Assembly (NCBI GenBank): GCA_905221605.1
Contig: CAJNDS010002462.1
Coordinates: 62,001-126,000 of the forward strand
Source of the DNA: Symbiodinium natans
Lineage: Eukaryota; Sar; Dinophyceae; Suessiales; Symbiodiniaceae
Direction: 5' to 3'
DNA length: 64,000 bases
Positions 55,830 to 64,000 of this stretch are shown here, piece after piece (positions within the stretch are counted from its first letter, which is position 1; each line of letters begins with the position of its first letter). The translations under genes and the position numbers were made by a program. The notes beneath the pieces were generated by a model that was not told the DNA's origin, made no database searches, and worked only from the letters and a program-made list of their open reading frames with translations.

Positions 55830-57672
55830 GAATGACGAGAGCCGAATGACAAATTGTCTCCTGCTTGTGACAGAGCACTTTTTGGCCAACACCCTGTGGC
55901 TTTCTTGGCTCTTTGAATACTTTGACACTTTGCAGCGCCTCCTTGAAGGAGTGGACGTCGTTGGCACACTTCAGCTTCAATGCCATGGTCTCCTGCTTTC
56001 TGACGGAATGCGCATGTGAATGCCGTGAGTCGTGTGCGCTGTGTTGTGGGCGATCTTGCAGGGGGCTTAAGTGCATCCGTGCATTGGTCGTAAGTCGTAA
56101 GACTCCAGTCCCCACATGGCATCAAATGAGCCTCCCATGCGGACCCGTGATGCGCCGTGCCTCTGCTCTCACTCGAGCAGCTTCTTGTCGCGCCAGGAGA
56201 TTCGAGTTGTTCTGCCAGCCGCTTCGGCATGAATTTCTGTAAGGCTCAGGCTCGGTACAAAAGAACCTCTGATTACCAAGCAGGAACTGTGTTAGATCCC
56301 TCCTGGCCTGAGTCTGAGCAGCAAGCACTTTGTTGTAGTTGGACCGCCACTTTTCATGTGCCTGCAACGATTTTTGCTTTCCTGTGTGAGATAGTGCTCT
56401 AGAAGATGCCCTGCTTACCACGACACAGGTTGCAAGCCTTCTTGGTGATCTCACCAGCTGATTTGGAGCGGGTCTTCATGAAGTCTTTGCCTGCCTTGTA
56501 GCTCAGGCTGAGCTGGTAAGGCTAGCACGCGCATGGCTGTTTGCAACTGCACGGCGCTTGTGTCTGAGGTCATCGCTTGAATACGACTCTTGTAATGCGC
56601 CTGCACTGATCTGAAGGTCTAGAGCTGATTTACCAATCCGAAGGTCGAGTTTGCATGCCACCCGTCACTAAGCCTTGAATTTTGCGTGATCGTCAAGCTT
56701 CTTCTCCACCCAGTCCTCACTTGAGTCTAGATTCTTCCCTCACTTGGCAATATCATGGTCATGAGGGCACTTACTTCCATCCAGTCCCAGCTAAGGTTTC
56801 TGTTAAGGGTCCTGTGTCTGCGCGTAGATTTTGACCTGCCGCTCTTGGAATCGAGCCTGCGACAACTTCTGCAAGGAAGCTGAGCCCGTGATTCATAGGC
56901 AACGCTCTTTTCAGCACAGATTTCATGTGAGATTGTGACTTTGCTTGCCCGTGGAGTCAATGGAACTGCTTCATTCAAAGGCGGTCGGCAGCTTTGGGGT
57001 TGGTGCGGGCCAGGTTGTCGGGACCTAGGGCTCAGGTCGCTAGTAAGTCATCCCCAACAGCTCGATATAGCTATCCAGTCGAATCCCGCACCAACGGCAT
57101 TGGGTCTTCCGCAAGCATCTGCAAGCGTGACGATGCAACAAATAACAATGCACGCAGGTGGAAGAGGAAGTTTGAGCCGGCCGCAGTGTTGAGCAGCTTT
57201 TGCGGAGAAGCGTTTTGAGCACTGGGGGAACGGGGGGAGGGAAGGGTGGAAGCCCTCACTGGAGGGGTTGGCTGGTATGAGTATCATTGCAGCCATGCGC
57301 CGGGAGCCCTCGGCAGTTGACTGCGCAAAGATGAGATTCATTTTGGAGTCGAGAAGAAGCCTCGAAAGGAGTTGGGAGCATGAAAGGCTGGTTTCAGGCC
57401 CCGAAGGGTGCTTCGGAACTGCGTTCTCGCAGCTCCTGCTGCCAGCGAGCCAGGCGGCTCGAAACTCAAAGCGAAAAGGACACTCAGGCTCCACGATTGC
57501 TCGCGCCTGGGACTCTTCTGCCTTTCGCCTGCAGTCGTCCTCAATCTCTTGCCGGCGGATCTGGCACAGAGGCAGCGGCACCAGAGAAGCCACCATCACA
57601 AAGGCACAAGATAATTTGCATATACAGTAACATTGAAATTCATATTAAGATATGTGTGCATATATACATGTG

Positions 57673-57715
<43 letters not shown>

Positions 57716-59148
57716 TCAAGGTTCTATCATATCGTATAACATGACATATAATTCATGTACTATAACAGCTATTGCATGTATATATCTATATATACATATA
57801 TGTATATACATATCCGCCGAGGCCTCGGGCCGGAGGTGTATAGGTTGTCAGAACAGGCACCCCCCTCCAAATCCTCGGACCCCTTTTTTTGCCTCAAATG
57901 GGTACCCCCCCTAGGAAACCGGGGTCCGCAAGCGGACGGGTCGCCAGGACCAGAGGCAGTTGCCCCCCACCCCCCCACCCCCCCCCCCACCACCCCACCC
58001 CCCCCCCCACCCCACCACCCCCCCCCCCCACCCCCCCCCCCCCCATCCCCCCCGCCCCCCCCCCCCTCCACCCACTGCAGTTGGTGAGCGGGTTTTTGAA
58101 TCTGAGCAAAAACCCTTACATCTTAAACCAAAGCCCGAAGCACTCAACCGCCCCCCCCCCCCCCTTCCCCTGCCTCCCTTCCCCCCCCACTCCCCCTACC
58201 CCCCTGAGGGGCCTGGCTCAACCCTACGATCAATCCAAGCCGAACCGTCTTGAACCCTACTCCAAAAAAAACCCTAAACCCCAAAGCGTGAACCTTGAGC
58301 CCTAAGCCCTCAATCCTAAACTAAACCATAAACCATAAACCCGGAACCCTAAACCCTAAACCCTAAACCCTAAACCCAACCCTTATTGCTTGGGGTCCAG
58401 CGACTTGGGCGCTGCGGAATCACCATGCTCACGCGGATGCGCTGGGCCGGGCCGAGGCGGGTCGCGTAGCGTTAAAATTATGCATGTATGTACAAGTATA
58501 AACTGTCTTGACTGTTGATATTATATAAACTAGCAGATCAAAGCGAGAGCACGACACCTGCAGGCGTTCTTCTGCTGTTCGGCTGGCAGCTTCTATACTC
58601 TCCAGGAGCGCATTTTCTCGCTCCAGGGCCTGTGCCCGCTGCAGGGTCACGGCTTATGGCTACAGGGGATTCTGAGGGATTTCTTGCACGACAAACGCAA
58701 GCGCCTGATCGAAGCATTTCTGCCGCCGCTGCTGTCCAAGCTCTAGGGCGTTGCTCATCCCCTCCTCCACATCGGAGAGAGTCCATGGTTTATTCAAAGT
58801 CTCAGCTCGACTGCAGCTCCCTTGGGCGCTCACCTTGGAGTAGCTCTTGGCTCGAGTGGCCCTAGCCTGAAGGGTTTTGATCTAAGGTCCGTGCTTCCCG
58901 AACTTGATCTGAGGGATTCTTTATGTTGCGACACGCCTGGGTGATGCGATTCATCAGGTTGTTGTAAGTCTCGTCTTCCCATTTCGCACGGTCCCTTGCA
59001 GCTTTCTGGATTCCTTGCTGTCGCTTCTCCTGTAAGAGGCAACACATTCAACAAGATCGCAGGAGGGCGAAACCACGGCGACGCAACGACGCTCCTGAGC
59101 TTTGACGGACTCCTTCTTGCGTGCCACAATGGCATCTTCCTGCAGCAA
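55432..59148 (-). CDS. Long coiled-coil protein, many exons
   Basis: Exons 5' to 3'. About 59148-59070 includes EDAIVARKKESVKAQERR. 59029 to about 58870 enters after TTACAG and includes KAARDRAKWEDETYNNLMNR. About 58832-58665 includes DVEEGMSNALELGQQRRQKC. 58638-58558 includes RAQALERENALLESIEAASR, donor GTGTCG. 57560-57484 includes IRRQEIEDDCRRKAEESQAR, donor GT. 57457 to about 57427 includes RLARWQQELRER. 56381-56277 includes EKWRSNYNKVLAAQTQARRD, donor GTAATC. Then NLLARQEAARVRAEAR near 56180, MALKLKCANDVHSFKEALQS near 55960, SFYWRRRMEEIQKAREVRAM near 55590, and AQTQALVIKIAEGQAKADCC near 55480. Phases match across 58638-57427. Long charged helices suggest a cytoskeletal or flagellar coiled-coil protein. 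No family is recognised, and the 3' exons could belong to another gene. No start or stop fixed. Confidence 0.6.
55799..55828. repeat. GA dinucleotide microsatellite
   Basis: About 14 GA units between candidate exons of the coiled-coil gene. Confidence 0.95.
57677..57711. repeat. TA dinucleotide microsatellite
   Basis: About 17 TA units in AT-rich flanks, within the same intron as the dispersed repeat copy at 57813. Confidence 0.95.
57813..58478 (+). repeat. Short copy of the poly-C/telomere-motif dispersed repeat, inside an intron
   Basis: Begins TCCGCCGAGGCCTCGGGCC, has GGCACCCCCCTCCAAATCCT, long C tracts with ACC/CCA interruptions (57961-58070), AATCCAAGCCGAACCGTCT and a CCCTAAA array. 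It ends with the GCTTGGGGTCCAGCGACTTG block and GCGTTAAAAT. It is colinear with 2815-4402 but lacks that copy's central 0.9 kb. It lies between the in-phase exons 58638-58558 and 57560-57484, hence in a roughly 1-kb intron of the coiled-coil gene, in the orientation opposite to transcription. Confidence 0.8.
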
Positions 59149-59537
59149 CTTCTCTGCAAAGAGCCCCCGATCTTTCTGAGATTCGAGGTTTCAAAAAGCC
59201 GACACTGGCGACTAAGAACAGCTCCAAATCGTTGTTAGGACGCAACTCTTATTTGGTTCCCCCCAGGCCCCCTATTTCCGCTCCCAGAGCCGCTCTCTGA
59301 ACATCTGCGTCCACATCGCGCAGTGTGCGTGAACCCTGATGTTAGTGCCAAAGGGGCGAAGCGCTAGGTTTCAAAGTTGAGCGATTCGGGCACACATCAC
59401 CCTCAAGCCACCCAACACCTGACTTTATTGCTGGAGGCATGTGGTAGGGAGGCCTCTAGCAGGTTCTGAGAGAGGCACAGAAAGACTGGACCCAACACAT
59501 CCCTAATCAGACAAGCAAAGCTTACAAGGGGTTTAGA

Positions 59538-59699
59538 TCAGCCCGCCTGAGCTTTTTTGTAGTCCTTGAGGCGCTGCTCCAGGGCTGCTATCTGGAAGCA
59601 ACATGCGATCCGGTGTTGTGTTCTGAGTAGCTGTGCAAAGGCTTGAGGGCCTTTGCATCCGCCTCATCTAACCTCTTCTTCTCCTCGTGTCCGCAAAAT
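59538..59699 (-). CDS. Coiled-coil protein C-terminus, last two exons
   Basis: 59699-59651 includes HEEKKRLDEADAK and ends before a GC donor. 59591-59538 enters after TTCCAG and reads IAALEQRLKDYKKAQAG, then stop TGA. Phase zero at the join. The heptad-like Leu/Ala spacing indicates a coiled-coil end. Upstream exons (59.7 kb onward) were not resolved. Family unknown. Confidence 0.6.
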
Positions 59700-60299
59700 C
59701 TCGATGTAAAAGACATCGCAGATGCTGTGAGGCAAGTCTAAAGCCAGCCGAGGCTCCATGAGAAAGCCTGACGCTAGCAACGCAGCTTTCCTCTGCTGCT
59801 CATCCTGCGCCACACGTGCCCCGACATGACTGGGAACTCTGAATGATCAGGCAACAGCTGCTTGACAATGGCTTGCCAGACTATCAACCAGCTCAGCAGC
59901 CTGAGAAATCACACTCAAACCGAAGAGCTGCTCTTAGATTTTCTTACCGAGAAAGACACCATGGTGCGCCCATCAAGAGAAAGACTTCTGTGAACCAAAT
60001 GGACAATCGCACAATATCGCGCAATCCTCCCCGGTGCTACTCACCCTAAAACCCTGGACCTAAAGGCACCTAAAAAACAAACAAACCCTATCTGACACTA
60101 AACAAGTCTAAACAACATGCACGCAGCTGCATCCTTGATCTTCTGAAACCTTGGCTCAGACAGTCATGGCTCGACAAATGGACCTCTTCGAATTCAGAGA
60201 TGCGAAGTGTAAACAATTTGCCGGGAGGCGCTCTTGCCTGCAACTCCTCAAAATCCCCCATTCCTTCCAGGGCCGTTACCTTCGGCAGGGAGCAGAGGG
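59700..60299. other. No confidently assigned exon
   Basis: Presumably holds more 5' exons of the gene ending at 59538, but none can be recognised with borders. Confidence 0.25.
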
Positions 60300-61285
60300 G
60301 ATATGGCAGACTTCATTGCACAGAAGTGTTTTGCGACAGGCCGCGGGAGGCAGGTCATCATCGGTAACCTCAAAACACAACACTTCTTTCTCAGTTGTCT
60401 TCTCAAGGCAACCGCAGCTCCTTCACCACATGTTGGATCCAAGGGGCCATGCGAATGCCCTCGCCTTTGATGTTTCCACAACAAGACTCATGCAAAAGAT
60501 TGAATACGAAGCAAAACCAAAGAGCGCTGAAAAGCACGCTGCCGCAAAGTTACCAAGCTTCACCCGCAAGCACCGTCGCACATCTTGCTCGGACATAACT
60601 TGGATGCCGCATGCCAGCACACTCACAGGCTCACAAAGATGCGGAGGCATCTCTTGCGCTGCTCTACCAGCGACAGAAGGCCCCTGAGCCACGCGCATTG
60701 CAGCCTCCTCTCCAACTCGATAAGTCGAGCCTTCTTCAGGCCCTGAGAAGTTGCACGTGATGATGGTGGTGATGGTGGTGATGCTGTGGAAGATAAAGAC
60801 GACTGGGATGAGGATGAGGAGGGGAGGACGAGCGTGAGGATGATCATGATGAGGACATCACATGAAGATGAGGATCATGATGATGATGACGACCCTCAGC
60901 ATGCGTGTATTGCGAACACAGGCCTCCCAAACTTCGACACGCTCCTCCTTTATTCTTCTGGCCTCTCCGTTAAGGAAACATTGCTGCAAGCTCACATTGA
61001 CGGACGCCGACCTTTTCGGCATCTGGAACTTTGGAGGAAACCTGTCCAGGGAACAGGCATTCCAAAGCATTGCTACAACATGTCCTGGGCGCTCCTCAAT
61101 CTTCTGGTCCTTGGACCCGTCGAGGTCCTTTCATATGTTTGCAACGATCATTTTTGTCTCCACTTGCAGTCCTCAAACACAGCCTTTTCTTCGAATCCTT
61201 TATTGCCAGCCTCCGGGTCCAGCCCCAACCAGATCATGGCTGCAAGGACTCTTCGAGCACCATGCCTCGCTGTTATAGCTTATAT
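60300..61285 (-). CDS. Unrecognised multi-exon gene
   Basis: Exons 5' to 3'. About 61285-61190 enters after CAGCGAG and includes RRVLAAMIWLGLDPEAGNKG, then FEEKAVFE. 61109 to about 60885 enters after GTCCAAG and includes DQKIEERPGHVVAMLWNACS, CFLNGEARRIKEERVEVWEA and CVRNTRM. 60742 to about 60640 enters after TTCTCAG and includes GLKKARLIELERRLQCAWLR. About 60615-60570 includes MSEQDVRRCLRVKLG with a GTAACT donor. About 60490-60425 includes NIKGEGIRMAPWIQHVVKEL. About 60362-60290 enters after TTTTGAG and includes VTDDDLPPAACRKTLLCNEV. All look like folded or helical protein, with no family recognised. A GATGAT-type repeat at 60758-60895 separates two exons. Confidence 0.5.
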
Positions 61286-62049
61286 AAGCTTTGCAGCATT
61301 GCAACTCGCTTGCTCGTCTCGCTCGCTCCTCGTTCTTTTTTCTGTCTTTCTTCATGTTCCTTTACTGTGTCCATGCTTTCTTTCTTTCTCGACTTGCGTT
61401 TTTTGAACCCAACGAGTGGGCCCGACGCGGCCGAGACAACGGGACAGCAGCACCGGAATGGCAGTCAGGACATGTCAGGACAGCAGCCCAGGTAGGTGGG
61501 CAACTGATGGCAGCAGCAGAATTCGCCTTGAATCAACAAGCAGGCCAAGTTTCAGGCGAGCAACCCACCGGAGTGTCATTAGCAGCCAAGCCAAATCAGG
61601 AATGGGTACCGGAATGCGACTTAGGTAGGAGCCAAGTGGAGAGAGAGAGAGGGAGGGAGAGAGAGAGAGAGAGAGACGGAGAGGGAGAGCGAGAGAGAGA
61701 GAGAGAGAACAAAAAAAAAAACAGAGGGGAAGGACCCGGCAGTGAGCCAGTGGAAAGGCGTTTCTTCAGTCCAGGCCCGGGAACTCTCTGGATATCTGGA
61801 GAAGATAACACAATAACCTTCCCCCCTGTGCGATCTGCGCACGCCCGGTTTTTGGTCTGGACGACATCATCTTCTGCGAAGTCCCGAAAACAAGCCCTGC
61901 AAGCCGACCCCGTGCCCCTCCAGTTAGGCAAGAAAAGCGAGACGTTGAAAGACTCAAAGAGACAAATTGACAAGCTTAACAGGGCACAGGTAAACTATGG
62001 AGGTAGGGAAAGCGTGGTGGGCAGCCCGGCCAGCCTTTCATTTGTATGA
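61286..62049. other. No assigned gene; contains a GA-rich tract
   Basis: The long plus-strand frame across this interval is dominated by the GA repeat (Arg-Glu runs) and shows no domain, so it is not called. Confidence 0.35.
61639..61709. repeat. GA/GGGA microsatellite
   Basis: GA units with GGGAGG and GAGCGA interruptions over about 70 bp, followed by an A tract. Confidence 0.92.
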
Positions 62050-62735
62050 AGTGTGGGATTTTCCTGTCCCAGCCACGAAATTACCATTTAACTCACATCC
62101 TGACCTCCGATTCATTGTAGTTTTGATGAATGTATATTGGGCTCCTTATAGATGTGAGTGAGTGTACATGCTGGGTGTGCTTGGGGATCTCTTGGAGATG
62201 CCGGCAATAAAGATCCGAAATACCCCATACACTCTGGCTGCGGGGTTGGTCTCCTCGTGTTTCTGGGGGGTCAGCCCTGCACGAGTTGATCGTATGGAGT
62301 GTGAAAGGGCGCGAGTCTCATTTAGTCTTAATGGTCTGTCTGACTGGGAATTGAACTACCCAGTTACTACTCCCACTTTCCAAAGTGTGTAAAGCGAATG
62401 CATCCCTCATCCTCTTAGTCTCAGCGGGCGAAGCGGATAAGGGCCGAAGCCGATCTCCCCCCACACGCCTGCGTGCCTGTATACGAAGCGCGCCCCGCTC
62501 TCTCTCTCTCCCCGACAGAGGAAGGGGCCCTATGCGGCCCGCTGCGCTTGTGCGACGGTCATCGAAACAGGACACAGGTTTGATTAGTGCTGCATTAGCC
62601 CTGCACCGGCTTGTATGTGTTCGTCAATCCCTGGAAATGTGCCATTCTGTCTCCTGGGGTACGTTTGCCCTACCCTCTCGTTCGCCTACCCTCATCTTTG
62701 GTGAGTTGGCTCACTGACAGTCGCCTGTTTCCCTG
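62050..62735. other. No assigned gene
   Basis: No recognisable motif. A short CT run is at 62495-62510. Confidence 0.3.
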
Positions 62736-63520
62736 TTAAGAGGGTTGGGGGGTCACAACTCTACGCATCCACGCGCCCGCACATGCAAGCGGCATCAGGT
62801 CTGCCAGGTTTTCTTCCGCAGAAGTCTCGCCCTCTCTCGATCTCTGCGTGAAAGCGCAGCATCCGAAAAGCAGGGGCCTGCCCTGAGGGTCAACCAGGGC
62901 TGTGATTTGATGCAGTGCCTCCTTCCTCGGGGTCAGCTCATACGTATGTTTGATGAGGGCAAAAGCACAAAGCTTCCAAACACGTGGGAAGCTTAGCCAG
63001 ATCCAGCTTAGTCTCTGCTTCGCGCTGATGGGACGGGCCATTCCTTGGTGCTTCTTCTGACTCTTGAGCTGCTTCATGGCGCGTAGACTGAGTAGACAAA
63101 GGCTGCTTTAAGTGCGAGGCCACTTGAGCCTTTTGAAGCAGCTGAGGGAGCCTCTGCGGCAGTCTGCGCCATGACTGCACGGCCTCTCGGACGCGCCGCT
63201 TCATATCACGAAGGCTGCGGTATGCTACGGTGCAGTCATGTGCAGTCATGTGCAGTCACGTAACACTGGCCCACCGTGCTGGACACTTGCACCCGGCCTC
63301 CCCTCTAGGGGCCACGGCTGCCCATCCCAGTGCTCGTGTTGAACCAATTCCATGCACATAAAGTAGTCTGATGACAACTGGCGGTATTTCTGCAGCACAT
63401 GCAGCACGGATTCTGAAAGAAGGTCCGGATCTGGATGCACCCCGCCTGTGTGCCTTCGCATCCAGGCCACCTTCGGAAGCTCACGGGATCCTGCACCAGC
63501 TGCACTGGCAAAGGATACTA
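62736..63520 (-). CDS. Unrecognised gene, three long candidate exons
   Basis: About 63520-63280 includes RELPKVAWMRRHTGGVHPDP, LLSESVLHVLQKYRQLSSDY and CMELVQHEHWDGQPWPLEG, with a possible GT donor at GGCCGG/GTGCAA. About 63235-63000 includes RDMKRRVREAVQSWRRLPQR and LPQLLQKAQVASHLKQPL. About 62965-62740 includes TPRKEALHQITALVDPQGRP and ETSAEENLADLMPLACAGAW, then a stop. These stretches are among the longest protein-like frames outside the carbonic anhydrase. Their joins are unresolved because open frames overlap at 62938-63077. No family recognised. Confidence 0.45.
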
Positions 63521-64000
63521 GAATCCCGTGCATAGCAAACCCACAACTCAATGTGAGAGGCAGGCATCGCGGATGGTTTCGATCGACAGAGCTCCATAGC
63601 GACGATCATAGCGACGATCCTGCCGGCGTCTCTCCCTGCTTGAAACTCTGGTTGGGCCTCATCTCACGCTCAACCTCAGGCGTGACTTGAGAGCTCTGGT
63701 AGGCGTCATTGTTCTTGCTGCAGTTGTCCTTTTCTCGACGAACTTCAAATCAAGGGTTCACTCAAATGCTCATGACTTGCCGCCATTTGAGCTCGAAGCA
63801 GCCATGTAGTCAAATGACCTCCAAGTACACAAGCCCCAAATGTTCACGCTGCTCGATCTACCAACCTCATCGAAAACCGCTTAGCAAAAGGCTGGTGTGG
63901 TCGAGCATGGTGTCTGCGCCACTTTGTGTTGAACTCGTTCTGATGTATCCTTCAAAGGATCTCTCGCACACAGATCGACCTTGACAAGTGCTTTGTAGGC
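63521..64000. other. No assigned gene at the window edge
   Basis: Only short frames on both strands with no recognisable motif. Confidence 0.3.

Noticed and set aside
61291-62049. A 252-codon plus-strand frame
   Set aside because: Its middle is a GA microsatellite (Arg-Glu runs) and no domain is visible; exons in the region run on the minus strand.
1-64000. Spliced-leader relics (the conserved 22-nt dinoflagellate leader) marking retroposed genes
   Set aside because: I looked for the core TTTTGGCTCAAG and its complement and found no convincing copy by eye; a pattern search would be needed to exclude it.
1-64000. CRISPR array, bacterial operon, phage or organelle origin
   Set aside because: There are no spaced direct repeats of CRISPR type, no long contiguous bacterial-type genes and no organelle genes. 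Recognisable proteins require many introns, which points to a nuclear eukaryotic genome.

Overview
The window looks like nuclear DNA of a dinoflagellate, most probably a Symbiodiniaceae/Suessiales-type genome. The evidence is internal. Proteins of recognisable families can only be read by joining many short exons. The introns start with GC or GA as often as GT, end in AG and are nearly always followed by G. Several arrays of the CCCTAAA/TTTAGGG telomere-type repeat lie inside the sequence. Almost every exon I can support lies on the minus strand, as expected for a long unidirectional gene cluster. No bacterial operons, rRNA, convincing tRNA or CRISPR array are visible. All splice models were built by hand from family alignment, reading phase and splice motifs; no transcript evidence was available.

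Layout by coordinate (genes read right to left). 1-5 kb: repeat-rich, with a 68-bp tandem repeat, an 84-bp dispersed element and a 1.6-kb poly-C/telomere-motif repeat. 5.4-9 kb: exons of one or two unrecognised minus-strand genes. 9.49-12.96 kb: a three-domain beta-carbonic anhydrase, one of the clearest genes. 13-17 kb: mostly unassigned, with one possible plus-strand exon. 17.5-20.8 kb: exons of unrecognised genes. 21-25.8 kb: repeats and little else. 25.8-28.3 kb: an unknown exon pair, then a RING-H2 gene with an upstream membrane-like segment. 31-32.4 kb: unknown exons including a glycine-zipper segment. 34.05-34.35 kb: a plus-strand reverse-transcriptase relic. 35.0-35.9 kb: the C-terminus of a coiled-coil gene. 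37.07-40.48 kb: an ACSF3-like acyl-CoA synthetase in 24 tiny exons. 41-46 kb: unknown exons. 46.67-48.1 kb: an EF-hand C-terminus and a Lys-Pro-Ala repeat protein. 49.9-50.3 kb: a possible C2-domain protein. 54.9-61.3 kb: several coiled-coil-rich genes. 62.7-63.5 kb: another unknown gene.

The recognisable genes are housekeeping functions (CO2/bicarbonate interconversion, acyl-CoA activation, ubiquitin ligation, calcium binding) and show no pathway clustering. The main interest is architectural. The synthetase is split into exons averaging 49 nt, with introns of 33-208 nt and three donor classes. The carbonic anhydrase is a triple-domain fusion with a mosaic intron pattern. Two dispersed repeat families are present, one of them with a copy inside an intron.
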